The translations under genes and the position numbers were made by a program. Below, piece after piece: positions 1 through 13,470 of a stretch of 64,000 nt of DNA. The notes below the pieces were generated by a model. The model had not been told where the DNA came from. It worked only from the letters and a program-made list of their open reading frames with translations, and did not search any database. Each line of letters opens with the position of its first letter. Position 1 is the first letter of the stretch. The DNA is from Psilocybe azurescens (taxonomy: Eukaryota > Basidiomycota > Agaricomycetes > Agaricales > Agrocybaceae). The DNA is taken from the NCBI GenBank assembly GCA_023853785.1, contig JAJIRX010000510.1, positions 806,001-870,000 on the forward strand, in the 5' to 3' direction.

Positions 1-1478
1 AATATACAGGAGCCAGAAGCCCAGCAAAGGCGAAAATTCAACAGCGCCGACGAACACGTCGACAGTTTGACTCGGACGGACTGCTGGACAAGTTTCCGCG
101 AGCATGAATTTTTGTTTAAACCACCGCAGAAAATACGGTAGTTCGCTGATTTGGATAAAAGGGAAGGGGACGAAGAGCGAAGACGTTATTAAGCAATGAT
201 TCAGATGAAGAAAGTGCATCGCGATGCACGTGATCCTCTCAATTTTCACTGATTCTGAGGCCAAATTAGGCACAGTACTTTTGCAGTTACTATTTACAAG
301 GCGCCGTAAAGAGAACTTAAAAAGGGATTTTTCTCGATGTCGCGGTCGCAAATTTTCGAAGAGATTTTCATGTCATCTAGAAACTCACAAAAAATAGCCA
401 TAGCCCAAACGATGTGTTTTGGTGGCCACATTTATCATCACTACGTTATCGTGTAAATAAAGGCAATGGGCCATGAAAAGATTTTTGGATGTCTAACTGT
501 ATCTTGGGCTATGAAGCGTTGAAGAGATACTCAAAATATGTCACACTTTCTGACCAGCGAAGAGTTGATCGGAATGGTACGTAGTAGTCCCAGAGTATCT
601 TCAGCATTGCTTCAGCAAATCTGCAGGGGTCGCTTGGGAGTCACTTGGGAGTCACTATGACAGCAATGTTATATATCCACTACAACTCTGTGAATCTAAA
701 ATTACTGAGGTGTGGTAAGTACGAGGTTGTCTTGGGGTTCAAAGAAAAAGACGGAAACACGAAAAGGGCACCTTTGCTTCGCTTGACCGTGACCCTCGCA
801 AAGAAAATTCAATAAAAGTTGGCCCTGGTTTGTAAAGATTTTATTCACGAGGTGAAATATAACTGAATCGGCGCCCGATGGTTCGATGAACTCCAACAAA
901 ATTTTGATTGATGTACCGCTTATCGTATCATAGCATGCGAGATCAGTTCCTATTTATTACGCTGTGGCTATCGGAGTATTACATAGAGAGAGCAAATACT
1001 ATACCATGTGCTCCCACTAGGAAATGGAAACACTCCAAGCGGACTAGCGACTCATGTGCAAGTTAAATAGTCACATTACAATGGCGAAAAAGGAGTAAGC
1101 AGTATACGTACGTTATGGGCGCCTAACTGAAGGCTGGATTGGTACAGGCGCAGGTCACGACTACAAACTACAATAGACAAAGGAAGATGAGACTATAAAT
1201 AAGCAGAGTACATACAACAAGATAAATCTCTCCAACGACGACACTAAGAAACGTACACAGCAAGAGCCAAAGGGAAATGAAAACACAACACAAACTAAAC
1301 TACAAACAGCAATGAGAAAGAAAGAAGAACCGCTCCCATACTAATACATATAGTTCTTACTTCTTCGCGAGATGGAGATGGTGTCCATTATTCCTTTCCC
1401 ATCTCGGTTCGACGCCACCAGGTTGGTCTACGTTCGCAACGGTTGTGGGACTACGTTCACTTGGAGGACATATCTCGT
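1..1478. other. Intergenic, no gene recognised
   Basis: AT-rich sequence with only short, unrelated reading frames on both strands. A small direct repeat of cttgggagtca lies near 634-655. Nothing supports a gene. The right part (about 1,100-1,478) is probably the 3' flank of the minus-strand FHA gene. Confidence 0.6.
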
Positions 1479-4305
1479 TCAGCTGAAGGCTAAAGCGGAC
1501 CAGGTTATGACAGCGCCAACGGTGACGGCGGTCGCAGTCTGCGCAGCTACTTTGACGAATCGTCTGGCTCGTTTGCGCGGGGGCGGAGCATCGCCGACAT
1601 ATGCCTTGGCCAAAGGACCACTTAACTCAACTATGCCCTCTCCTTCTGCACCGGACGCGTTGTCATCAATAACGTAGCGACTCGAGCTTCCAGCAGTAGA
1701 GGCGGGTGCGTGGCCGACCGTGTTCATCTCACAATCAACCACCGTATTCTCACGTTCACACTTCTCGCTCTCATCAACTTCCTCGTTCTCGTCCGTATCA
1801 TCGCGCTTCCGCTTCAACGACGTTAGAACGGGAGTCTGAGGGTGGTGCAAGCACACGGTGAAACAGCGTTCAGTGACGGCCTGAGAATAAAAGCGTACCT
1901 GTGAGGCTCCTACTTCCGTATTAGCCTGCGCCTCAAGACGAGCTTGTATCTCTTGACATTGTAGCAGAAGCTCTTTGGTTTGTTGATATTGGGTGTCTTG
2001 AGCCGTCATACGGGCCACAGTGGCCTCATGCAATGCTTTGATTGAGGAAATCTCTTCGTCGATCTGGTTCTTGGTTTCGTCCCGGAAAGCTTTCAATTCT
2101 AAACGTCGAACGATATCAATGAACAGAGCGAGGAATAGATTCAAAACGAAACACACCTGCAATGGCAGCTCCGAGTTCCGTCAGCGACGATTCAACATCC
2201 TCCTTATCTCTCTTCCTCTCTTCGACATCCTCGTCTCTCTCTTCAGCGATCTCATCGACGCTGTCCTGGATCATCTCTAGATGAGAATTCAGCTCTGCGA
2301 TATCCATCTCTTGTATCCTCTCGACTTGATTAGCCATAACGTTGTACTCTGCGTTAACTTCCAATAAGCGATCATCGAACTCGCCGAGCTTCTCGGAAAT
2401 GACTTGAACATTCGAGTTGAAGCGTGCTTTGTATTTGCGCCTATGCGAATGTAGCTTCGTCACATCAACCTGGACAGGGTATGAATCAACACTTTGATCA
2501 TGCGAAGACGATAAATAGATGAAACGAAGGTTTACCTTCAGACTTTCGACTGTATCTTCAATCTGTCTCACGCGAAGAGGTGTTACAGGTGATAGTTGAG
2601 GACGGCGATGATCGTATTCGTAATATGCACTGACATTGAAACCATCCGGGTTGGGCATGGGATAGTGGTCTAGTCCGTCTGCGAAGGGGCTTCGGTAAGA
2701 TTGATTACAAAATCTCCCAGATCCATTTTCGTCAGGGGGAGACAACCAGAGATACATCCATACTTTGCAATCCTGGTACACCATGAGCTTGAGAAGGTGC
2801 GGATGTAGATCCATCGTCAGAAGACGATGGGGCGAGAGGAGCCAATGTATGAGGGGGGACTGAGAGGAGGAGAGTGCCGCGTGGGACTATAAATCTCTGA
2901 AGTCGAAGGAGGCGGCGGGATTGACAAACTTCTACCAACTATGACCTGTAAAGCCGGAGAAGGGCTGGCGAGATCCATGGGTGAGTTTGACCTCGACCTA
3001 AGTTCGGCTTCGTATATGTCATGCTGTGAAGCATCGAAGCCGATTACAGAGCTATCACTAAGAGGACGCATTGGAGGTGGTGGAGAGAAGTCACTATTGT
3101 CGTGGGAATCCGAGGGCTCAGGTCTCGAATCGAGCTGAGGTAACTTGGCCGGTAACATAGAGTCTGGAGAATTGCATTTAGGAGAGATAGGAACGGAGTC
3201 AGGGCCGAATAAGAAGGAGGACATGTGGGCGAATGGCCTTTCTACTATCTCTGTCACAGAGGGAAGAAGTCGTGGTGTGGACGATGGCTGTGATGGGGGA
3301 GAAAGCGCTTCAGAACGTTCAGTGCCTGTCCAAGAGAGCCTGGGCTGGCGGCATTGCCATCATCCTTAGAGTTATTCTTGTCGTTTTCACTGGTGCTGTT
3401 TTCGATAGCAATACTTTTCTCAACATTACTGTTGTTCAGGGGAGGCAGAAGGGTTGAAGCTGGTCGCCGGTGGAGGGATTTCTTCAATATCGGAATATAT
3501 TCCCGAATAGGAAGAATATGACTCATCGGATGATGACGACGAAGAGGTATGGACTCCGTAGCGACCTGAAGCAACAGATTTCGAAATGGATCGATTAGAC
3601 AAAGATGGCGAGGTAGTCGATGGGACGACAAGGGGCTTGAATGGTGTCGAAGATGGATTATTCATTGACATATTATGTCCAGCATGAAGGAGCTCAATCC
3701 GAGCTACGATAGGCCTGACCATCTCGTCCCCTTGCCAACGGACTTCCCAAAGGTGACTATATCACCATCGACAAGCAGGGTAGACGTTTCTGGCTTAACC
3801 ATCTTCGAGAACTTCTCTCCCGGCTTGCGGATGTGTGTTCCATGATGAGAGCCAAGATCGATGAGATATGCCTACAAAAGAATGCAAGACAATTGAGTCA
3901 GTTGCTCAGACAAGTTAGAGGACGATGGGCGTACATGTCCACTATCAGAGAAAGCGATCTTTGCATGTTTCCTGCTGACGACCGCGCATCTAAACATGGC
4001 ATTTCCCTGCTCATGATCTTGAGATCTTGTGAGGCTCGTGTCGGCCTCAAGTCCAGAACGACGACCGATGTGCACGACGCTGGTGTTCGCCTTTCTGAAG
4101 AGCATGCGATATCCCGCATCGTTTGCACCTTGTTTCTCAATATGTAATGTCACACCTACAACGCAAGGAAAAGAAAGAGTCAGGATAGCCTCATCTGAGA
4201 GATGGAGGCATCTCTCACCGTTACAGGGCGCTGAGCAGATTGGATAGAATTGGAGGCATGGAGACCATTTGTCGAGCCCAAGAAGACAATCTCGTCGTCT
4301 AACAT
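1479..4305 (-). CDS. FHA-domain protein with coiled coil and C-terminal membrane anchor
   Basis: Predicted phosphothreonine-binding adaptor on an intracellular membrane. The N-terminal third carries an FHA domain: HIGRRSG (about 4,060), VVSRKHAKI, then after an intron DLGSHHGTHI and DGDIVTFGKSVG. A Ser/Pro-rich middle follows, then a coiled coil (about 2,300-2,500 and 1,930-2,110). The C-terminus is basic RKRAR followed by a hydrophobic stretch to the stop, the layout of a tail-anchored protein. Introns that restore frame include 3340-3429, about 2,840-2,920, about 2,700-2,790, about 2,110-2,160 and about 1,840-1,900. SLMAP, HAM-4 and Far9/10 share FHA plus coiled coil plus tail anchor, but this FHA is not clearly that type, so no symbol is given. 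The frame breaks inside the FHA domain at the C run 3728-3731, where one more base would restore it and no intron can. The first exon is unresolved: an ATG at 4305 is one option, but its splice phase to the next exon at 4155 does not fit cleanly. Confidence 0.7.
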
Positions 4306-6540
4306 AATATCTGTCCTCGGTACCACGATTCTATTGCCTGGAGAGACAATTTGCACAATGTGGACAAAGGAAAGACGCAGTGCAACTAGCCGCAAGGTCG
4401 ACCTTTTATCTCACCCAAGCGGCCGGATCCGATTACATCCTGTCTGGTCACCTGAGCGGCCGGCCTGTCATAATTTATTTATTTATCTGAGAAACCGAGG
4501 ACCGAAATGACTCCATATTATGTATTGCAGAGAGAAAGAAACGAGTTGAAAGAGTGTAAGATATACAGTACTTTGGGGGCGTGGAAGGACAGCATGGAAT
4601 CGTAAATATTTTTGCAGTACGCCGGTCCACATCATCCACTGATCTGCCGGCTCAAGACAGTCTCGAAGCTTTCCAAGTTTGGCGGAGGATTGAATTGCGA
4701 TAACAATGAAAAAGAAATAAGTACTACATAACCAACGGATTATTGCGAAGTCGTAAATCCATTTCAATTTCGATCTTGATAATGTGTGCTGGATATGAGG
4801 AGAAACTGTTTGTTTGTCGCCTGCCGCCTGCTATTCATCGGTGCAGTTTGATAGCTCTTGATTGGCAAAGAAGGGATGTAGGCAAACGACGGTCCGTGCT
4901 GGTTGTACCGGGACTATGTATCTAGAATGAGATGACAGAATAATCACAATCTCGACTATGGAGCTGTATTGTTCAATCGCTCGTTCCAATGAATGAAGCT
5001 ACCAGGATTTGCGCTGTTTCACCAAAAGAATACTGCTCTTGGTAGAAGAAGAAGACGGAATGATGAGAAAAGAACACATTCAAAGGCCCTAAGTGATTAA
5101 GCTCCAATTCGAGCGTAGATGCCAGTAAGATGGTCAATCGCAGTGGAAGAGATATTATGCAAGCCGTGGAACGAGTCAATAGCTTTGAGAGCTGGGCTGA
5201 AGGGTACTCGTAGTCCTTCGTTCATCGAGTAAACATGTAGAATACCATAAGTAAAATGAGGGCTCAAAGTTGTTTGCCCGGCTAGCAAGTGTTCCGCATG
5301 CGAGGCCAGTTTCTAGTCGCCAAATCGGCGCTTGGAAGTCGTTGATGGAAATGGCAGATTCCGGCAACAATGATATTTGCTGGGTCGGATTCGATGACTT
5401 CAGTGGGGTTCGATGCAAGATTTCAGCCATGCCGTATAAATTGCAGGTATGAACATAGAGTATACTTCGGGTGCTCGGATGACAGTCTTGTTTATCTAGG
5501 TGAAATTTCAAATCAGTTGACAAGAAAGACTAGAGAATTTATATACCGTCGTCCAACGACACATAGGACGCGTCCTTACGGCAAAAAAGTGGTTATTAGA
5601 TCGCATATAGAGTTGCAACTTGAAACCAAGGTTCCGGAAACCATCTCGGTGCCGAATCAATCCCAAATGCGGTTGTGACTTCGTCCAAAATATCAGATTG
5701 GTTGTGCAAGACCATTGGGGTTACATACCCTAGTACTTTCTCCACTGCCCTGCCGATGAATATTCACTGAACCGCTACCTTTAGACCACCCACCAGCTTA
5801 AAAATTGTTGCCATAATCTCTGATTGGTGACCTTTAGAATATGTTCAAAGATTGCTATGTTTGTGGATATGTACACCGATGATAGGAATATGGCTGTACT
5901 CGCATTCTTCGACATGTCATTTGTCGCCTGTTATTTATGGCTCCGTGTTGATCGACTGCACTATCTTAGCACCAGAAACACCTTGGACTGTTCAAGATTG
6001 AGCAGGGTCTGATGACCGGTGGATAGAGGTCGTCTAAGACGTCAAGCTTTCAAGTTTTGGTGTTGTCCCATGGTCAATGGACGAGTGTGGTTGGAAGCAA
6101 CCTGCAACAGTGTGCAATCACTCTGCTCATCATTCAAAATTTCCCACAATGCTCGTTATCACATCCTCCAGCGACCCTGACTTTGTTATCGGCTGGTTCC
6201 ACAATGGCGCAAAAAACGATTTTAGGAAGGACTCCATCGGCAGGTCAACAGCAGTCAATGATCAACAGCACATTGGCCATGAAGCCCATCCAATACATTT
6301 AAAACAGTAATACACAAAACCCAATTGGAGAGAACATCATGAGGTGCACATGGAAAGTTCATATCAGGGTGTTGCGGAGATGACAAGCGTGTTAGCGACC
6401 TTGAAATAGCTCGAGATACGCGCGGTCGCTTACCGGAGGCAAAGGTGACTCATCCACTGATACAATACACTTAAGGACTTGACACGAATCTGGCACAGTT
6501 ATCGTACTCTCTTCTCGTAGCAACTTCCATCAACGCGACG
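4306..6540. other. Intergenic region with a possible coding remnant
   Basis: This lies between the divergent FHA and ABC transporter genes. A minus-strand stretch at about 5,097-5,300 reads like protein (contains FSPALKAIDSFHGLHN) but has no start, and upstream frames are interrupted. I cannot assign it to a family. The rest shows only short random frames and should contain the ABC transporter promoter. Confidence 0.45.
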
Positions 6541-9500
6541 ATGGCTGAGGCCTTGAGACGGTTTGGATATCAAAACCCTCTGTTCTATCCATACCTTGCT
6601 TTACCTGTCGATCCAATGTGAGCTCGAACAGACATCGCGTTGAAAAACCTGTACGCCTAACTGCAACACTTCAGCTTTAGCAAGGAAATACGCGCCGTTC
6701 CATTCGTTTTGACGTGTACTTTGTTTTCGGTGCAGCTCTTACATTTCCTTGTCAAGCGGTTCAGAAACTCTGGCCACACGTACGAGGATGGAACCATATT
6801 CACAACAGACACTACGCCTCCAGGAAGGATTACGCGTCTGAAGAATCACGTAAGCTCCTTTGGCGGGAACACAATCTATGCGTTCTTGACCGCGCGCCTG
6901 CTCGGAAGCGCCACTTTGCTTGTACTGTCAGCTATTACCGTTCATGGTTGCGAATTCAACTCTAGCCGATGGAAGGACATACGGGCGACGTTCAAGGAGT
7001 GCCCGGAACTCTTCTTGACAATCACATACGTGAGCACCCCTCGTCTCTTCATGCCGTCAACTTTTATTTAATCAAATGAATATGTAGCTATATGCGACAT
7101 TTTTGTCGCTTCTGGCTTTGACTTCGAAAGCCCATGGCAAATGGGCAACTCGATGCAACATCGTCATATTGCTTTCAGTCTTGGGGGTCTACGCTTACCG
7201 TGATGTCTGGCCTCTTGCAACATATCATGAACGCCCTGCAGATGAAGCTGAAGGAACCGTTCTCATTTACAAAATTGCCATTCTCGTGTTCACCGCCGGG
7301 GTTATTCCTTTGTTCATCCCTCGTCTTTACACTCCCATAGATCCAATGGTCAGGCTTTTTCTGAACACTTTGAGAGCATATGCTGACTGTAACTGCAAGG
7401 ATCCTGAAGCGGCTCCCAATCCTGAGCAAACGGCTTCTCTCTTCTCCATGATGACATACACTTTCCTCGATTCTACCATCCTTCTCGGATACAGAGTCTC
7501 ACACTTGAAGGCGGACCAATTGTCTCCTCTTTCAGACCGCGACAGGGCACAGTACAGGACGAAGAAGGCGTTTCCGGTACGACATTCCAAATTTACACGA
7601 TCTCGGTGTATACTGACCGACGTGACTAGCATCTCGATGTGTTCCATGGGGCCAAACGCAGATCTTTGTTCTGGGGATTGATGCGCGTCTATCGTAAGTT
7701 CGATCTCCATGCACAAAGCTTCAACCGGTTGATAGTACGATATCTCATGTAGGCAAGGAATATATTATGCTTTCCATTTCCATTATCTGGTACTCCTTGG
7801 GCGGCTTCGCGGCACCGATAGGTATCAACCGTGTCTTGAAGTACGTGTTTTTCAAACGAGAACTCCACGCATTGCTAAGTGTAGGACAAAGCTATATGGA
7901 AACTAATGGCGAAGGAGCTAAAATTCGCCCTTCATTCTGGATTCTATGGCTTTTCGCTGGTCCCTTGATTCAGTCGATATCTTTCCAGTGGTACATCTTC
8001 ATCGCCACGAGGACACTTGTTCGAGCAGAAGGTCTCATCACTCAACTGGTCTTCGAACACAGCTTGCGCATCCGAATGAAGGCCGAAACCCCTAAAGACC
8101 AGCCTGCTGTCAAGCAACAACCTTCCACACTCGGAACCCCCACCGACTCTGCCGTTGTCACCCCTGATAATGCGTCTGCCATCACAGACGCTGAATCAGA
8201 GCACACAACAGAGGTTGCCCATTCTCAAAGTTCGACGGTGGTTGCAGTTTCTCGCGAGCCTTCCAGCGCCAGCACATTGAGAGCAGCCAAGGAACCTGCC
8301 AAAGGAAAGATCGAGGCAGATTCCAAGTCATCGGCGAAAGATTCGAAAAATTCGGACAGTGATAATCTGGTTGGGAAGATTAACAATCTCGTTACGACTG
8401 ACTTGAACAACATTACGAATGCAAGAGATTTCCTCATGATTAGTAAGTTCCACTACGTTTTTCAGTCTGGCAGTATTGCTAATTTCTTGCTTCTATAGTT
8501 CTTTACATTCCCGTTCAAATAACGTTCTGTATGATATTCTTGTATAAAGTCCTCGGCTGGAGGTACGAAATTCCCTTTATGGTTTGAGGCCCTTTTTACT
8601 GAACGTACGATATTAGTTCTTTAGTCGGTGTATCAATCATGATCGTACTTATACCAGTCCCTGGCTATCTCGCTTCTTTGCTCCAGAAAGCTCAAGTCCA
8701 AAGGATGAAGATGGTAAAACCCTGACATCCGCCTCTCGTTGAACCGCTTATACTGATCACGTTAACACAGACTGATGCTAGGGTGCAGGCAGTCTCAGAG
8801 ACCGTCGGTATTCTTCGTATGATCAAGCTTTTCGGATGGGAGAAAAAGATGTCAGATCGACTTGAAAAGACACGTCAAGAAGAGCTTCGCTGGCTGTGGA
8901 AATTGAAATTGTTGGATCAGCTCAACGGACTATTGGGCTTCCTTTACCCCATGCTAACCATGCTGGCATCGTATACTCTTTATACTCTCGTCATGAAGGA
9001 AGAGCTTACGCGTATGTGGTTTCGTTTCTGTTCGCCGAAGTAATTTGTTTAACGATATTTTGGTATCCAGCTTCTAAGATTTTCTCGAGTATAACAGTCT
9101 TCAATATGTTGAGGGAGCAATTCTACAGACTCCTTCGTCAAAGTGTCGACATGATTCAAGGTCCTTGCTGCTTTATTCTTAGCCAACACGCATATGCTCA
9201 CCTTTAAGAATAGGCAAAGTGTCATTAGACCGTGTCGAAAACTTCCTGTACAACACAGAGCTATTGGATACTTATTTGGATAAACCTTCAACACCAGCCC
9301 CGGAAGTGGCAATTGCCGCTGATTCAAGCTCTGAAATCGGATTCAGAAATGCCACCTTCACATGGTCCCTCGACGAGGATGATGGCACACTGACGCCTTC
9401 AAGGCGCCAGTTCAAACTTCGCATCAAGGACGAACTTCTTTTCAAAAGAAATCGTATCAATTTGATCATTGGTCCTACGTAAGCTACATGGAATAGTGAA

Positions 9501-12500
9501 CGTTGTGCTCCTGTTGACTCTTCATACATTCATCGCACAGTGGTTCAGGCAAAACATCGATCCTGATGGCATTATTAGGTCAGAAATGACAGATTCTATT
9601 TTTCGAATGATATGCTAACATACGTTATAGGAGAGATGCATTTCGTTGCTTCTAATCCTGACTCGTGGTTCAATCTTCCTCGAGAAGGAGGTATAGCATA
9701 TGCTGCGCAGGAGTCGTGGGTACAAAACGATACAATCAAGAACAATATTCTTTTCAGAGCTCCGCTTGACGAAGAACGTTATAAGAAAGGTAATTCCTAG
9801 ATTCTCTACGTCTCATGCATTTCACCTTCTTACGAGCTATGAATACGTAGTCATCAAACAGTGCGCTCTGGAACGTGATCTCGAATTGTTCGAAGCTGGT
9901 GATGCGACCGAAGTTGGGGAGCGAGGACTGACATTGAGGTAAGGGTGCACTCCTTAGCGTTCCGATCTCAGGCATTGATTTGGTACTCTGTGTTGTAGTG
10001 GTGGACAAAAGGCTCGTATTACACTTGCGCGTGCTATCTATTCCAACGCGGAGATCATCCTGCTCGATGATATATTTGCCGCTTTGGACGTTCACACGTA
10101 TGAAGTTCACTCACGTCATGAAGGGCTATTTTCTGAAATATCCACAGCGCCACTTGGATCGTCGATAAATGCTTTAAGGGTGATCTTATCAAAAATAGGA
10201 CGATACTTCTAGTCGTGAGTTGAAATCAATTTACTAACATGCAAATGGTGCTTACACGATACCAGACTCACAATATCGCTTTGGCGAGTCCTGTTGCCAA
10301 CTTCATTGTTTCCATTGGATCCGATGGCAGGATTAAATCTCAAGGAACTAAGGTTTCCTCCGCTTTGAAACATAATCCAGCATTAGCTGCTGAGGTTGAA
10401 CACGATAAAGAGGTCACTGAAATTGCACAAACAGAAATTGAAACCGAGGTCGCTCCTGCAAAGAAACCGTCGGCCGATGGAAAGCTCGTGATTGCCGAAG
10501 AAATCGCGGAAGGTCACGTCACGTGGAAATCCATCATGTTACTCATTCGTGGCATGGGCGGCGATCATCCATTTGTGTATTACACCGTCATTCTCGTCGT
10601 CCTTGTGTTGGTGGAATTTATGGTGACGTTCCAAACATGGTATCTTGGGTACTGGGGCCAGCAATATGTCGGACGTGATCCCTCTACGGTCAATGCTATT
10701 TAGTAAGCATTTCATCACAATATCGTGGCTATTGAAAACTGAAGAGAAATACGATCAGCTACATTAACACCTATGCAGCTATTGCTATGTGTTCTTGGGT
10801 GATTAACTTCGCGGTATATTTATTCTTTGTAATTGGCTCTATGCGCGCCTCGAAAACCATCAACAAAATGCTTATGGATTCTGTACTCGGCAGCACTTTG
10901 AGGTCAGTGCTTTTTTATGTTATTTATAATCTCATCTAAATATCCACAAAGATGGCTCGATGAGACGCCAACTGCTCGTATAATCACTCGATGCACTCAA
11001 GACATTCGAACGATTGATAGCCAATTGCCTCAGAACGGCATGTGGCTTGTAGACTGTATGATCGGACTCATGACGAAGCTAGGCGCCGTTGTCATCTTCA
11101 CTCCCATATTCCTTTTCCCGGGACTTGGTGTTGGTATGATTGGATTCTATCTAGGAAATATGTATCTCAGAGCTCAGCTGTCGGTCAAACGCGAAACAAG
11201 GTACGATGATGAAATATGTATGATAGCTTATGCGTCACTAATTCATTATGTAACACGTTAGTAATGCTCGCTCTCCCATGCTGTCTCATTTCAGCGCAGC
11301 AATCCATGGAATAGGTACGTGTAGAATCATTCTGGATTGTTTAAATAATAATGATTGGCACAGTTTCTATCAGGGCTTATGGTGCCCAAGATCCTTTCAA
11401 GAATGAGTCCCTGAATCGCATCAACCACTACACTCGAGTCGCTAGAACGTCCTACAATCTCAACAGATGGATTGGCGTGCGTATGGACTTCCTCGGTGCA
11501 CTGTTTACTTCTGGTCTCGCACTATATCTCCTTTATGGACCCAGCATTGGCGCATCAAACACAGGGTTTTCGCTCACCATGGCTTCTGATCTTACCATGT
11601 TCATCCTATATGTGGTCAGACTTGCTAACGAGTTCGAAGTCAATTCAAACAGGTATTGCAAACCAACTATCTATGCATGGCGAATACTGACTGCGAACAG
11701 TTTGGAGCGTATCCAGAGCTATTTGGAGATTGAGCACGAACCAAAATCGACACCAGCTGGACAGCCACCTGCCGCTTGGCCCACTAGTGGCGATCTCCGT
11801 GTCGAACATCTCAATGCTCGTTATTCGCAGGTTCGTCTATTCAACCGGACGTTTAGCAACATAATAGGCTAATCAAGATGTGCACTCAGACAGGCCCGAG
11901 TATTCTAAATGATATTTCATTCCATGTTGAATCTGGACAACGTGTTGGAATCGTTGGCAGAACCGGCAGCGGAAAGGTTAGATATATTGCCACTTATAAT
12001 AGCAATTCCAAGTTTTGATTCCAGTTGCAGAGCTCGTTGACGCTTGCGCTTCTTCGGTGTATCCTTACGGAAGGAACTGTCTATTACGACGGCCTCGCAA
12101 CGAATACGATTAACCTTGACGCCTTGAGGTCAAGTATTACTATCATTCCCCAGACAGTAAGTTGGATAATTTACACTTCTGAAATGCTTGCTCATCAGAC
12201 TTTTATTTGTCATAGCCTGAACTCCTGAGCGGTATGCTTACCTGACTGCTCAGATGTTGACGTCGTACTCAAACCTGATATAGGTACCCTTCGTCAAAAT
12301 TTGGATCCCTTTGATCAAAACAACGACGCCACTTTGAACGATGCATTGCGTTCTGCAGGTCTCTTCTCTTTGCAAGAAGAGGGAGACGAAGGTCGTTTGA
12401 CCTTGGATTCCGTAATCTCAGGAGGTGGGGCAAATCTGTCCGTTGGACAGAGACAAATCATCGCTCTCGCTCGTGCGATGGTTCGTGGAAGCAAGCTTCT

Positions 12501-13006
12501 TATTTTGGATGAAGGTGAATAATATCTGCCAGTGTTTTTTGTACGATGTCTGACTTTGCCAACTTAGCAACATCTGCAATTGGTTAGTAAACCGAACTTT
12601 TCTGCAATTGCATCTTGTACTAATTGTACGCAACAAAGATTACAAAACAGATAGTGTCATTCAGAATACTCTCCGAACGGAGCTTGGAGGTGATGTCACT
12701 GTGATTACTGTAGCACATCGGCTTCAAACGATTATGGACTCTGATCGCATTGTGAGTAACATATTGATATTGTGGATGTAACTTGAAAGAACCTTTCCTT
12801 GTTAGATTGTTCTTGATAATGGCCAAATGGTGAGCATATTTCTATGTTGAGGTATTCTAGGTTGATTGACTATGTCCTCCCAGGCTGAGTTTGGCAAACC
12901 CAAGGAACTTTTGGAAAACAAAAGCGGAATACTCCGCGCATTGGTCGACAGCAGCGAGGATAAAGATACCCTTTATACGCTTGCTGGTCATACCCAAACC
13001 GATTAA
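6541..13006 (+). CDS. ABC transporter, ABCC/MRP type, full length
   Basis: ATP-driven exporter or vacuolar conjugate pump, roughly 1,450 residues. An N-terminal hydrophobic region resembling TMD0 is followed by TMD1, NBD1, TMD2 and NBD2. NBD1 has Walker A GPTGSGKTS (split by an intron near 9,480-9,540), Q-loop AAQESW, signature [14 protein letters not shown] and Walker B IILLDD. The usual catalytic Glu after Walker B is Asp, as is typical of ABCC NBD1. NBD2 has Walker A GRTGSGKSS, signature NLSVGQRQ, Walker B LLILDEATSAID and H-loop AHRL. A Ser/Glu/Lys-rich cytoplasmic insert of about 120 residues sits inside TMD1 (8,080-8,400). The ATG at 6541 opens exon 1, which joins through intron 6618-6674. 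About twenty introns all keep frame, so the gene looks intact, unlike several neighbours. The substrate cannot be read from sequence; the NBD1 pattern recalls the YBT1-like branch of fungal ABCC proteins. Confidence 0.9.
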
Positions 13007-13126
13007 CTGGATGACTTTGTACACTAACTGATATCACATAACTTATGCTACCTATGCAGTACATGCGCATAATTGCACGTTGGAATTTGAGACTTTACTC
13101 ATGGATCGACTACGTACAATTTAACT

Positions 13127-13470
13127 TCATGCATCATTGGCTAGGAGTTTGGAGTCTTCATCTTCAACGAGCCCTGTGGTAGTTGTATCCTCCCTACATT
13201 CCTCCCTAATGAATTGCGCGACAAGACTCAATGCATTAAGATCGTTCTCAACCGAGGCGAGTTCTGGCCAGGATGTCCAACCTGGGGTCCCTCCTTTAGC
13301 AGGAGTGCCAATTACTGTGCAGCAATTGAAATCGATGATGAAGGGATTGCAATCATCGTCTAACATGATATTATGTGGATTTATGTCTCTGGACCGATCC
13401 AAATGAATGGATGTGGTTCAATCCAGCTTTAATGCCAGACATAATTCTGCCGAAAATTCTATGTACACGG
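13127..13470 (-). pseudogene. Protein kinase-like relic
   Basis: A fragment of a eukaryotic kinase-like fold. GLNHIHSFG is followed, in another frame, by RDINPHNIMLDDDCNPFIID, which matches the catalytic-loop and metal-binding region of fungal kinase-like proteins (normally HGDINPxNIM and IIDF). The expected His-Gly before Asp is missing and the two halves are in different frames with no intron to join them. No N-lobe (Gly loop or VAIK lysine) is visible upstream on the minus strand to about 13,750. It sits just 3' of the ABC transporter in opposite orientation. Probably a dead duplicate. Confidence 0.55.

Noticed and set aside
2817..2960. A second frame break in the FHA gene at a C run near 2,840
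   Set aside because: An intron starting gtagaag and ending ctcag, in phase 1, joins the two frames exactly, so no base change is needed.
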